Assembly (NCBI GenBank): GCA_045539315.1
Contig: JAZQFC010000005.1
Location: 1 to 48,635, forward strand
Source: RUG11462 sp045539315
GTDB taxonomy: Bacteria > Bacillota > Clostridia > Oscillospirales > Acutalibacteraceae
Reading direction: 5' to 3'
Length of the DNA stretch: 48,635 bases
Shown here: one piece after another, positions 40,988 through 48,635 of the stretch
Layout of the letters: each line of letters begins with the position of its first letter
How positions within the stretch are numbered: the first letter of the stretch is position 1
Program-made: the position numbers and the translations under genes
The notes under the pieces: model-generated
What the model was told of the DNA's origin: nothing
Seen by the model: only the letters and a program-made list of their open reading frames with translations
Databases searched by the model: none

Positions 40988-40991
40988 TAAA

Positions 40992-42464
40992 TTATTCTTT
41001 TGTTGAATAGTTAGGGCTTTCTTTTGTAATAGAAATATCATGTGGGTGAGATTCTTTAAGACCTGCGCCTGTGATTTTAACAAATTTAGCGTTTTTCTGC
41101 AAATCAGGAATAGTTTTGCAACCACAGTAACCCATACCTGAACGGATACCACCAATAAGTTGGAAAACTGTATCAGAAAGTGTTCCTTTATAAGGTACAC
41201 GACCTTCAACGCCTTCTGGAACCAACTTTTTAGCGCCATCTTGGAAGTAACGGTCTTTTGAACCATCATTCATAGCGGCAATTGAGCCCATACCACGATA
41301 TACTTTAAAGTTTCTGCCTTGGTAAATTTCAATATCACCAGGAGATTCAGCACAACCTGCAAAGAGCGAACCGAGCATTACGCAGTTTGCACCTGCAGCA
41401 AGTGCTTTAACAATATCACCTGAATATTTAATACCGCCATCTGCGATAACAGGAATATCATATTTAGCGGCAACTTTTGCAACATCATAAACTGCAGTAA
41501 CTTGTGGCACGCCGATACCTGCGATAATACGAGTTGTACAGATAGAACCAGGACCGATACCAACTTTAAGACAGTCTGCGCCGGCTTTGATAAGGTCTTC
41601 AGCCGCTTCGGCAGTGGCAATATTACCTGCAACAAGAGTAACATCAGGGAATTCTGCTTTAATCTTTTTAACCGCATCAATAATATTTTGTGAGTGACCA
41701 TGAGCAGAGTCAAGCGATAATACATCTGCTTGAGCCTCAACACAAGCGCGAACTCTATCCATCATATTAGCAGTAACGCCGATAGCCGCACCACACAAAA
41801 GTCTGCCTTTTTCATCTTTAGCAGCGTTTGGATACATAACTGCTTTTTCAATATCTTTAATTGTGATAAGACCTTTTAAATTATTTTCATCATCAACGAT
41901 AGGTAATTTTTCAATTCTATGTTGACGCAAAATTTCTTGCGCCTCTTTTAAAGTTGTACCAACAGGAGCAGTAATAAGGTTTTCTTTAGTCATAACCTCG
42001 CTAATTTTGATATCAAAATTAGTCATAAATCTTAAGTCACGGTTTGTAAGAATACCAACTAACTTGCCGTTTTCACAAATTGGCACACCTGAAATACGAT
42101 ATTTTGCCATAAGTTCATTTGCATCTGTAACCATATGGTCAGGTGAAAGATAAAACGGATTAACAATAACACCATTTTCAGAACGTTTTACTTTATCAAT
42201 CTCTTCAAATTGCTTTTCAATTGACATATTCTTATGAATAATACCAATACCACCCTCACGAGCGATTGCAATTGCCATTCTTGACTCTGTAACAGTATCC
42301 ATTGCCGCGGTAACAAGCGGAGTGTTAAGAGTAATGTTTTTAGAAAGTCTTGTTTTGAGCTCAATATCTCTTGGAATTACTTGTGAATAAGCAGGAATCA
42401 AGAGAACATCATCAAAAGTTAAGCCTTCTTTTACGAATTTTTCATCAAAATTTGTGTTAACCAT
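40992..42464 (-). CDS. guaB: Inosine-5'-monophosphate dehydrogenase
   Basis: Oxidises IMP to XMP, the rate-limiting step to GTP. From the chosen start the protein has 490 aa. The barrel begins with GLTFDDVLLIPAYSQVIPRD, two CBS domains follow (about 95-205: MAKYRISGVPICENGKLVGI and AQEILRQHRIEKLPIVDDEN), the active-site loop is GIGPGSICTTRIIAG with catalytic Cys, and the flap has the KRVPEG-like LVPEGVEGRVPYKG. The start is ATG 42464 because AGGAGGT lies 5 bases upstream; the frame is open to 42515. No purine riboswitch is seen in the short leader. Confidence 0.97.
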   Translation of the reverse strand: MVNTNFDEKFVKEGLTFDDVLLIPAYSQVIPRDIELKTRLSKNITLNTPLVTAAMDTVTESRMAIAIAREGGIGIIHKNMSIEKQFEEIDKVKRSENGVIVNPFYLSPDHMVTDANELMAKYRISGVPICENGKLVGILTNRDLRFMTNFDIKISEVMTKENLITAPVGTTLKEAQEILRQHRIEKLPIVDDENNLKGLITIKDIEKAVMYPNAAKDEKGRLLCGAAIGVTANMMDRVRACVEAQADVLSLDSAHGHSQNIIDAVKKIKAEFPDVTLVAGNIATAEAAEDLIKAGADCLKVGIGPGSICTTRIIAGIGVPQVTAVYDVAKVAAKYDIPVIADGGIKYSGDIVKALAAGANCVMLGSLFAGCAESPGDIEIYQGRNFKVYRGMGSIAAMNDGSKDRYFQDGAKKLVPEGVEGRVPYKGTLSDTVFQLIGGIRSGMGYCGCKTIPDLQKNAKFVKITGAGLKESHPHDISITKESPNYSTKE

Positions 42465-42505
42465 AAAACTACCTCCTAAATTTATCAAAAAAATATATTT
42501 AAATA

Positions 42506-42534
42506 ATTCTATCACTAATAAAGCGTGTTGTCAA
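42506..42534 (-). promoter_or_regulatory. Promoter of guaB
   Basis: TTGACA (42534-42529), 17-bp spacer, TAGAAT (42511-42506) on the minus strand, about 40 bases before the ATG. Confidence 0.8.
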
Positions 42535-42591
42535 CAGGGAATTTTAAAAATTATGGTTTTACAAGGAAAAAATTATTCCAACTAATTTTTA

Positions 42592-42620
42592 TTGCAAGAC
42601 AAAGCCCTTTATAATATGAT
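42592..42620 (+). promoter_or_regulatory. Promoter of the MecA-like gene
   Basis: TTGCAA (42592-42597), 17-bp spacer, TATGAT (42615-42620), very close to the start codon. Confidence 0.55.
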
Positions 42621-42638
42621 ATATAAGAGGTGTTTTAT

Positions 42639-43163
42639 TTGCTAATTGAAAAAATAGATAAAAAAAGGCTGAAAGTTGAACTTTTCTCCGAAGATATGAA
42701 AATGCTGAACATTCAACGCTCGTCTTTTGCTTTAAAAAACGAAGCAGCAAGTCGAGCGCTTAAAATAATTTTAAGAAATGCTTATGAACAAACCGGTTTT
42801 AACATTTTTAAAACAAGTCTTACTGTTGAGATTTTTCCTATGATTAATGATGGTTGTTTGATTATTTTTACTCGAAACGAAACAAGGCGATTCAAAGCAA
42901 CTGCTATGAAAAGAAATTGTATTTATAAATTTTCTTGCGCTAATAATCTTATAGACTGCTTGAAAATTTTATTACATAAAGAATGTCTTTATAATAGTTT
43001 GGTTTATAAATTAAAAGAAAATTTTTATCTTGTTTTGGATAATAAACTTCGTTTTGATAAAACGGTTTCTTTGATTTTATCAGAATATTCTGCAAAGCAG
43101 AAAAATATTAGTGAAAAATATTTATGCGAACACGCAGAATTGGTTTTTAACAATTTCAAATAA
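42639..43163 (+). CDS. MecA-like adaptor protein
   Basis: A 174-aa protein related to MecA, the adaptor that delivers substrates such as ComK to the ClpC protease. The N-terminus L-IEKIDKKRLKVELFSEDM matches the MecA start (I-x-KI...KL-K-x-x-L...DL), and SLTVEIFPMINDGCLIIFTR resembles the strand before its linker. The C-terminal half (about 90-170) should bind ClpC but is diverged. I place the start at TTG 42639, because AAGAGGTG lies 7 bases upstream; the GTG at 42630 overlaps that ribosome site. The 524-base gene is followed by its own unit on the same strand. Confidence 0.68.
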   Translation: MLIEKIDKKRLKVELFSEDMKMLNIQRSSFALKNEAASRALKIILRNAYEQTGFNIFKTSLTVEIFPMINDGCLIIFTRNETRRFKATAMKRNCIYKFSCANNLIDCLKILLHKECLYNSLVYKLKENFYLVLDNKLRFDKTVSLILSEYSAKQKNISEKYLCEHAELVFNNFK

Positions 43164-43187
43164 AAAGTAAAGTTTTGATAAAGTATG

Positions 43188-43216
43188 TTGACTTTTTACA
43201 CTATAAATTATATAAT
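43188..43216 (+). promoter_or_regulatory. Promoter of the PAP2-family gene
   Basis: TTGACT (43188-43193), 17-bp spacer, TATAAT (43211-43216), 29 bases before the ATG. Confidence 0.75.
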
Positions 43217-43245
43217 TTAAACATCACTATTAAAGAGGCAATATA

Positions 43246-43905
43246 ATGAAAAACCCATTAAAAAATTCAAAACTTTTTAATTCAAAATATAGTCATCTTT
43301 GGTATCTGCTAATTTGGGTAAGTCATTTTATACTGTTTTATTTTACTGAAAAGTATATTCCAAATGAAAGTTGCTACCCGGTACATAGTCCGCTTGATGA
43401 CATTATTCCGTTTTGCGAATATTTTATAATCCCATATGTTTTGTGGTATCTTTTGATTATAGGCACAGTGTTGTACCTTATGTTACATTCGGTGCAAAAC
43501 TTTAAAAATCTGATGATATATATTTTAGTTTTGCAAGTCGTTGCAACATTGATTTTTGTTTTATTCCCTAATCGTCAAGATTTAAGACCAACTGAATTTG
43601 CTAATCAAAATTTATTCACAGATATAACCGCTTATATCTATAAAATTGATACAAACACTAATGTTTGTCCATCGCTTCACGTTGCAATTTCAATAGGAAT
43701 TGCTTCTGCTTGGATAAAAGAAAAGTCTGCTTCAACTCTCGTAAAAGTATTGATTGTTGCATTTTGTATTTCAGTTTGTCTTTCAGTTGTATTTGTAAAA
43801 CAACATTCCATTGTTGATTTTTATGTTGCAATTCCTATTTGCATATTAGCAGAATATATTGCATTTAAAAATTACAGAAAAACTAAAAAACTTAATAAAC
43901 AATAA
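43246..43905 (+). CDS. PAP2-family membrane phosphatase/phosphotransferase
   Basis: A 219-aa membrane protein with about six hydrophobic segments. The PAP2 motifs are present in variant form: NRQDLRP (motif 1-like, with RP), CPSLHVAISIGI (motif 2, S-x-H), and VKQHSIVDFYVAI (motif 3-like, H-x3-D). The usual arginine of motif 3 (SR-x5-H) is replaced, as in the inositolphosphotransferase branch (PAP2_3). Likely substrates are lipid phosphates or polar head groups in the membrane; the exact one is unknown. GAGGC precedes the ATG. Confidence 0.82.
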   Translation: MKNPLKNSKLFNSKYSHLWYLLIWVSHFILFYFTEKYIPNESCYPVHSPLDDIIPFCEYFIIPYVLWYLLIIGTVLYLMLHSVQNFKNLMIYILVLQVVATLIFVLFPNRQDLRPTEFANQNLFTDITAYIYKIDTNTNVCPSLHVAISIGIASAWIKEKSASTLVKVLIVAFCISVCLSVVFVKQHSIVDFYVAIPICILAEYIAFKNYRKTKKLNKQ

Positions 43906-43906
43906 A

Positions 43907-43936
43907 AAAATCGCTAACCAAAAGGTTAGCGATTTT
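43907..43936. terminator. Bidirectional terminator between the PAP2 gene and tuf
   Basis: AAAATCGCTAACC (43907-43919) pairs with GGTTAGCGATTTT (43924-43936) around an AAAA loop, flanked by A and T runs; serves both converging genes. Confidence 0.9.
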
Positions 43937-43964
43937 AATTTTATTAGTTTTCAGGGTTTAACGA

Positions 43965-45164
43965 TTATTCGTTAACTGCTGTAACAACGCCTGAACCTAC
44001 TGTTCTACCACCCTCACGGATAGCGAAACGAAGACCTTCTTCGATAGCGATTGGAGTGATGAGTTCAACATCCATCTCTACGTTATCGCCAGGCATACAC
44101 ATTTCTGTGCCTGCAGGAAGAGAAATAACGCCTGTTACGTCAGTTGTTCTGAAATAGAATTGTGGTCTGTAGTTGTTGAAGAAAGGAGTATGACGGCCGC
44201 CTTCTTCTTTGCTCAATACGTAAACTTGACCATGGAATTTTGTGTGTGGGTTGATTGAACCTGGTTTAGCAAGTACTTGACCTCTTTGTACTTCTTCACG
44301 AGCTACACCACGAAGGAGTGCACCAACGTTGTCACCAGCTTCACAGTAGTCAAGAGTTTTACGGAACATTTCCATAGAAGTAACAACAACTTTTCTTCTC
44401 TCTTCTGTAAGACCGAGAACTTCAACTTCGTCACCAGCATTAAGAACACCACGTTCTACTCTACCTGTAACAACAGTACCACGACCAGAAATTGTCATAG
44501 TATCTTCGATAGGCATAAGGAATGGTTGGTCTGCTTTACGGTCTGGTGTTGGAATCCAAGTATCAACAGCTTCCATAAGTTTCATGATGCATTCATATTC
44601 TGGAGCATCGTTTGTTGTAGCAGCTGATTCAAGAGCTTTTAAAGCTGAACCACGAACGATAGGAGTATCTTCTTCAAATTCATAAGAAGTGAGAGCTTCA
44701 ACAACTTCCATTTCTACGAGTTCAAGGAGTTCTTCGTCATCAACTTGGTCACATTTGTTCAAGAATACAACGATCTTTGGCACGCCTACTTGACGTGAAA
44801 GGAGAAGGTGTTCTTTAGTTTGAGCCATAGGACCGTCTGAAGCAGCGATTACGAGGATAGCGCCGTCCATTTGAGCAGCACCAGTAATCATGTTTTTAAC
44901 GTAGTCAGCGTGTCCTGGGCAGTCAACGTGAGCATAGTGACGGTTTGCTGTCTCATACTCAACGTGAGCTGTGTTGATTGTGATACCACGCTCTCTCTCT
45001 TCAGGAGCTTTATCAATGTTAGCGTAGTCTTCAAATTTAGCGCCACCTGTCAAAGAAAGAACCTTTGTGATAGCAGCTGTAAGTGTTGTTTTACCATGGT
45101 CAACGTGACCGATTGTACCGATGTTAACATGCGGTTTATTTCTTTCAAACTTTTCTTTAGCCAT
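43965..45164 (-). CDS. tuf: Elongation factor Tu
   Basis: Delivers aminoacyl-tRNA to the ribosome. The 399-aa GTPase has G1 GHVDHGKT (19-26 region), the switch region ERERGITI, G3 DCPGHADYVKNMITGAAQMD, G4 NKCD, and the C-terminal domains starting near 215. Full length and highly conserved. GGGAGGTC precedes the ATG. It is the last gene of the str operon but also has its own promoter upstream, which fits its need for very high expression. Confidence 0.99.
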   Translation of the reverse strand: MAKEKFERNKPHVNIGTIGHVDHGKTTLTAAITKVLSLTGGAKFEDYANIDKAPEERERGITINTAHVEYETANRHYAHVDCPGHADYVKNMITGAAQMDGAILVIAASDGPMAQTKEHLLLSRQVGVPKIVVFLNKCDQVDDEELLELVEMEVVEALTSYEFEEDTPIVRGSALKALESAATTNDAPEYECIMKLMEAVDTWIPTPDRKADQPFLMPIEDTMTISGRGTVVTGRVERGVLNAGDEVEVLGLTEERRKVVVTSMEMFRKTLDYCEAGDNVGALLRGVAREEVQRGQVLAKPGSINPHTKFHGQVYVLSKEEGGRHTPFFNNYRPQFYFRTTDVTGVISLPAGTEMCMPGDNVEMDVELITPIAIEEGLRFAIREGGRTVGSGVVTAVNE

Positions 45165-45229
45165 TTTAAATGACCTCCCTTTAAATAAATAATAGTTTTT
45201 TTATAATACTCAAGCTGTCGCTTTAATCT

Positions 45230-45258
45230 ATTCTACCAAAGAACTGACAAAATATCAA
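45230..45258 (-). promoter_or_regulatory. Separate promoter of tuf
   Basis: TTGATA (45258-45253), 17-bp spacer, TAGAAT (45235-45230) on the minus strand, inside the 108-base fusA-tuf gap; no terminator separates the two genes. Confidence 0.7.
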
Positions 45259-45272
45259 GTCTTTTTTTAGAA

Positions 45273-47354
45273 TTAGTTTTCTTTATTTCTTGCAGTCATA
45301 ATTTTTTCTGCAATTGATTTTGGAACTTCTTTGTAACCATCTGGTTCCATTACATATTGGCCACGACCTTGTGTTTTTGAACGAAGGTCTGTTGCGTAAC
45401 CAAACATATCACCAAGTGGTACACGAGCATTGATTTGTTTGATACCTGCGCGGTCTTCAAAACCTTGGATTTCACCACGGCGAGAATTCAAGTCACCGAT
45501 AACGTCACCCATATATTCTTCAGGTACTAAAACAGTAACTTTCATGATAGGCTCTAAAAGTACTGGGTCGCCCTTTCTACAAGCAGATTTGAATGCCATA
45601 GAACCGGCAATCTTAAATGCCATTTCAGAAGAGTCAACTTCGTGGTAAGAACCATCATAAAGTGTAACTTTAACGTCAACTACGTTGTAACCAGCGAGAA
45701 CACCGGCTTGCATTGCGCCTTGGATACCAGCGTCAACAGCAGGAATGTATTCTTTAGGAATAGCACCACCAACGATGTTATTGATGAATTCATAACCTTT
45801 ACCTGTTTCGTTAGGTTCAACACGCATTTTAACGTGACCGTATTGACCTTTACCACCTGACTGACGAGCATATTTCTCATCAACATCAGCAGCAGAACGG
45901 ATAGTTTCTTTGTAAGCAACTTGTGGTTTACCTACATTTGCTTCAACTTTAAATTCACGAAGAAGTCTATCAACGATGATTTCAAGGTGAAGCTCACCCA
46001 TACCTGCGATAATGGTTTGACCTGTTTCTTCATCTGTGTAACAACGGAAAGTTGGATCTTCTTCAGCAAGTTTTGCCAAAGCAATACCCATTTTCTCTTG
46101 ACCAGCCTTTGTTTTTGGCTCGATAGCAACACGGATAACAGGCTCTGGGAAGTTCATAGACTCGAGAATTACAGGATGTTTCTCATCACAAAGAGTATCA
46201 CCTGTAGTAGTATTCTTAAGACCTACTGCAGCAGCGATATCACCTGCATAGCAAGTTTCAATATCTTCTCTGTGGTTTGAGTGCATCTGTAAGATACGAC
46301 CAAGTCTTTCTCTTTTATCTTTAACTGAATTGTAAACGCCTGAACCGGCATCTACTGAACCAGAATATACACGGAAGAAACAAATTTTACCTACGAATGG
46401 GTCAGTTGCAATCTTAAATGCAAGAGCAGCAAATGGCTCATCATCAGTAGAATGTCTAACTTCTTCTTCATCTGTATCAGGGTTAACGCCTTTGATAGCC
46501 TCGATGTCTGTTGGAGCAGGCATAAAGTCAACAATAGCGTCAAGCAAAGGTTGAACACCTTTGTTTCTATAAGATGTACCACAAACAACAGGAACCATTT
46601 CATTGGCAATAGTTGCTTTTCTAATAGCATCTTTCATTTCTTCGATTGTGAATTCTTCACCTTCAAAGAATTTTTCCATCAAAGCATCATCAGTTTCAGC
46701 GATGCTTTCGATTAAAGCTGCACGATACTCTGCTGCTTTATCAGCGAGTTCTGCAGGAATTTCCTCAACTCTAACATCTTTACCGAGATCGTCATAATAA
46801 ACGATAGCATTGTTAGCAACGAGGTCAATGATACCTTTAAATGTATCTTCAACGCCGATTGGCAATTGAATTGGAACTGCATTACAATTAAAACGTTCTT
46901 TAATCATATCGAGAACTCGATAGAAATCAGCACCCATAATGTCCATTTTATTAACATAGATCATTCTTGGTACTTTGTATTCATCAGCTTGTCTCCAAAC
47001 TGTTTCTGATTGTGGCTCAACGCCACCTTTAGCACAAAGAACTGTTACAGAACCATCAAGTACACGGAGTGAACGTTGTACTTCAACTGTGAAGTCAACG
47101 TGGCCCGGTGTGTCAATAATGTTTACACGATGATCTTTCCAGAAACATGTGGTTGCAGCAGAAGTAATTGTAATACCTCTTTCTTGCTCTTGTTCCATCC
47201 AGTCCATAGTAGCTGCACCGTCATGAGTTTCACCAATCTTGTGAGTTCTACCTGTATAGAACAAAATACGCTCGGTTGTTGTGGTTTTACCAGCATCAAT
47301 ATGAGCCATGATACCGATGTTTCTAGTCATCTCAAGCGATACTTTTCTTGGCAT
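45273..47354 (-). CDS. fusA: Elongation factor G
   Basis: Translocase of 693 aa. Domain I has the P-loop AHIDAGKTTTTERILFYTG and ERGITITSAATTC; G3 is IDTPGHVDF, G4 NKMD. Domain IV includes GQYGHVKMRVEPN, and the C-terminal domain IPLGDMFGYATDLRS-like segment (RVPLGDMFGYATDLRSKTQG). Full length. AAGGAG precedes the ATG. Between rpsG and tuf, as in the standard str operon. Confidence 0.99.
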   Translation of the reverse strand: MPRKVSLEMTRNIGIMAHIDAGKTTTTERILFYTGRTHKIGETHDGAATMDWMEQEQERGITITSAATTCFWKDHRVNIIDTPGHVDFTVEVQRSLRVLDGSVTVLCAKGGVEPQSETVWRQADEYKVPRMIYVNKMDIMGADFYRVLDMIKERFNCNAVPIQLPIGVEDTFKGIIDLVANNAIVYYDDLGKDVRVEEIPAELADKAAEYRAALIESIAETDDALMEKFFEGEEFTIEEMKDAIRKATIANEMVPVVCGTSYRNKGVQPLLDAIVDFMPAPTDIEAIKGVNPDTDEEEVRHSTDDEPFAALAFKIATDPFVGKICFFRVYSGSVDAGSGVYNSVKDKRERLGRILQMHSNHREDIETCYAGDIAAAVGLKNTTTGDTLCDEKHPVILESMNFPEPVIRVAIEPKTKAGQEKMGIALAKLAEEDPTFRCYTDEETGQTIIAGMGELHLEIIVDRLLREFKVEANVGKPQVAYKETIRSAADVDEKYARQSGGKGQYGHVKMRVEPNETGKGYEFINNIVGGAIPKEYIPAVDAGIQGAMQAGVLAGYNVVDVKVTLYDGSYHEVDSSEMAFKIAGSMAFKSACRKGDPVLLEPIMKVTVLVPEEYMGDVIGDLNSRRGEIQGFEDRAGIKQINARVPLGDMFGYATDLRSKTQGRGQYVMEPDGYKEVPKSIAEKIMTARNKEN

Positions 47355-47416
47355 AGTTTTCTCCTTTATAAAATCTGATATTTTTAATATCTAATGTGAA
47401 AACAGGTATAACCTGA

Positions 47417-47887
47417 TTACCATCTGTAATGAGCAAAAGCTTTGTTAGCTTCAGCCATTCTGTGTGTGTCTTCACGCTTCTTAGCTGCACCGCCGTTACC
47501 GTTAAGTGCATCTAAAATCTCATTAGCAAGGCGTTCTTTCATAGTTCTTTCTGAACGGCCTCTGCTGAATGTTGTAATCCAACGAAGTCCTAAAGTTTGT
47601 CTTCTTTCTGGGCGAACTTCCATAGGAACTTGGTAAGTTGAACCACCCACACGACGAGCTTTAACTTCTAATTGAGGCATTACATTTTCCATTGCTTCTT
47701 CGAAAACCTCTAAAGCCTCTCTACCGGTCTTTTCGTTAATAATCTCGAAAGCACCGTAAACGATTTTCTGAGCAACACCCTTCTTACCGTCAAGCATGAT
47801 GTTGTTGATAAGACGAGTTACTAATTTTGAGTTATAAAGCGGATCTGGTAAAACGTCACGCTTTGCGATCTGGCCTCTTCTTGGCAC
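47417..47887 (-). CDS. rpsG: 30S ribosomal protein S7
   Basis: Primary binder of the 3' domain of 16S rRNA and, in E. coli, the repressor of the str operon. I start it at GTG 47887, giving 156 aa, the standard length; GGAGGG lies 7 bases upstream, inside an in-frame ATG extension from 47905 that would contain the ribosome site. Markers are MPRRGQIAKRDVLPDPLYNS, QKIVYGAFEI and GGSTYQVPMEVRPERR. The 139-base gap after rpsL folds into a candidate regulatory structure. Confidence 0.98.
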   Translation of the reverse strand: MPRRGQIAKRDVLPDPLYNSKLVTRLINNIMLDGKKGVAQKIVYGAFEIINEKTGREALEVFEEAMENVMPQLEVKARRVGGSTYQVPMEVRPERRQTLGLRWITTFSRGRSERTMKERLANEILDALNGNGGAAKKREDTHRMAEANKAFAHYRW

Positions 47888-47905
47888 TGCGCTTCCCTCC
47901 TTCAT

Positions 47906-48044
47906 AATAATGATATCTTAGGTACTCGAACAAAAAATCCGTATAGCACCGAGGCAGATTTACATATATATAAACTGCCTATGGCGTAAATTCGCCATTT
48001 GCTAGGTATAATTTTGTCAAGTTTTTAAATTTTGTCTTAAGAGA
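47906..48044 (-). promoter_or_regulatory. Structured rpsL-rpsG intercistronic region (candidate S7 site)
   Basis: A three-way junction is visible: P1 TAGCA/TGCTA (47944-47948 with 48000-48004), P2 GGCAG/CTGCC (47953-47957 with 47975-47979, extended by ATTTA pairs) and P3 TGGCG/CGCCA (47982-47986 with 47993-47997). The equivalent region in E. coli binds S7, but similarity in sequence cannot be judged. No terminator run follows. Confidence 0.45.
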
Positions 48045-48458
48045 TTATTTCTTAGGACGTTTTGCGCCGTATTTTGAACGGCTTTGCATTCTGTTAGCAA
48101 CACCTTGTGTATCAAGTGTACCACGGATAATGTGATAACGTACACCAGGTAAGTCTTTTACTCTACCGCCACGGATAAGAACAACTGAGTGCTCTTGAAG
48201 GTTGTGACCGATACCTGGGATGTATGCTGAAACTTCGATACCGTTTGAAAGTCTAACACGGGCTACTTTACGAAGCGCTGAGTTAGGTTTTTTAGGTGTC
48301 ATAGTTTTAACAGTTGTACATACACCACGTTTTTGAGGTGAAGACTGGTCTGTTGGAATGCTCTTTTTTGAGTTAAATCCTTTGTTCAAAGCAGGAGCTG
48401 TTGATTTCTTAACAGATACCTCTCTACCTTTGCGGACTAACTGGTTAAAAGTAGGCAT
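48045..48458 (-). CDS. rpsL: 30S ribosomal protein S12
   Basis: Decoding-centre protein of 137 aa. It shows MPTFNQLVRKGREVSVKKST, the KTMTPKKPNSALRKVARVRL loop and the GGRVKDLPGVRYHIIRGTLD loop; D102 is the residue RimO methylthiolates. The insert around residues 25-40 (NKGFNSKKSIPTDQSS) is normal for Firmicutes. Lysines in the TPKKPNSALRK loop are wild type, so no streptomycin-resistance change is evident. It is the first gene of the str operon and is preceded by a promoter. Confidence 0.99.
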   Translation of the reverse strand: MPTFNQLVRKGREVSVKKSTAPALNKGFNSKKSIPTDQSSPQKRGVCTTVKTMTPKKPNSALRKVARVRLSNGIEVSAYIPGIGHNLQEHSVVLIRGGRVKDLPGVRYHIIRGTLDTQGVANRMQSRSKYGAKRPKK

Positions 48459-48526
48459 ATACTCTCTCCTTTCTACAAATCTACTACAAATACGGGCATA
48501 ACACCCGATATTACATTAGCCTTTAA

Positions 48527-48555
48527 ATTTTATAACAAAATCGTCTGTTTGTCAA
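48527..48555 (-). promoter_or_regulatory. Promoter of the str operon
   Basis: TTGACA (48555-48550), 17-bp spacer, TAAAAT (48532-48527) on the minus strand, 69 bases before the rpsL ATG. The leader between them has a small hairpin, CGGG/CCCG with a 7-base loop (about 48493-48507). Confidence 0.7.
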
Positions 48556-48635
48556 CAATTTTTTTAATTTTTTCTATTTTTGCGATTATTTCTTTTCAAA
48601 AACCGCCTCATTTGTATATTTTAACCAACTTTTAA

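Noticed and set aside
42465..42630. Purine riboswitch in front of guaB
   Set aside because: The leader is only about 40 bases after the promoter and shows no purine-aptamer core.
44277..44627. 116-aa + frame inside tuf, and similar frames inside fusA
   Set aside because: Shadows of highly conserved coding sequence on the other strand; Cys/Ser/Phe-rich products without domains.
47888..47905. Upstream ATG of rpsG (162-aa form)
   Set aside because: The extension contains the ribosome-binding site itself; the GTG start gives the standard 156-aa protein.
1..48635. CRISPR arrays, insertion sequences, phage genes or attachment sites
   Set aside because: No regularly spaced repeats, transposase or integrase motifs, or tRNA-flanking repeats were found; the only tRNA has no duplicated end nearby.

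Overview
The window is AT-rich chromosomal DNA from a low-GC Gram-positive bacterium, most probably a gut Clostridia of the Oscillospirales/Ruminococcus type. Three things point there: the classic Firmicutes order of the S10-spc-alpha ribosomal cluster, a cysteine T-box leader, and secreted proteins carrying a cohesin-like domain and the H-x-H...C-x(1-2)-C-G plus FN3-like tails typical of gut Firmicutes. The genus cannot be set from sequence alone. I see no mobile element, phage, CRISPR array or rRNA gene. Almost everything from 1.1 to 40.6 kb lies on the minus strand.

Layout. 1-1.1 kb (+): the end of a NamZ-type (DUF1343) muramidase gene, then a DUF2798 membrane protein behind a structured leader with a built-in terminator. 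1.1-4.7 kb (-): cysE, a GH28-like protein and cysS, read from a cysteine-specific T-box. 4.7-15.2 kb (-): one long operon starting at an MreB-like gene and running through an FG-GAP-like lipoprotein, a response regulator/histidine kinase pair, yqhQ (DUF1385), prmC, recA, recX, rimO and pgsA; many of the junctions overlap by 1-4 bases. 15.2-24.6 kb (-): single genes with their own promoters: a GH20 hexosaminidase, a double-domain TagB/TagF-type transferase whose second half has decayed, a cohesin-like secreted protein, ligA and a large secreted beta-rich protein.

24.7-40.4 kb (-): the complete S10-spc-alpha cluster, rpsJ to rplQ, including secY, adk, map, infA, rpmJ and rpoA. It starts at a promoter near 40.36 kb and has a ~300-nt structured leader. 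40.5-43.9 kb is a mixed-strand island: tRNA-Pro(CGG), a 62-aa membrane protein, guaB, a MecA-like adaptor and a PAP2-family protein. 43.9-48.6 kb (-): the str operon rpsL-rpsG-fusA-tuf, with a candidate three-way-junction RNA between rpsL and rpsG and a separate promoter for tuf.

How the parts fit. Most of the window is translation machinery, and RimO (5.3-6.6 kb) modifies the S12 protein encoded at its far end. The features least explained by known systems are the DUF2798 leader RNA, the leader and spacer structures in the ribosomal operons, the decayed second half of the TagF-like protein, the GH28 gene inside a cysteine T-box operon, and two secreted proteins sharing a C-terminal tail on either side of ligA. 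All structures were folded by eye and no alignment or database search was possible.
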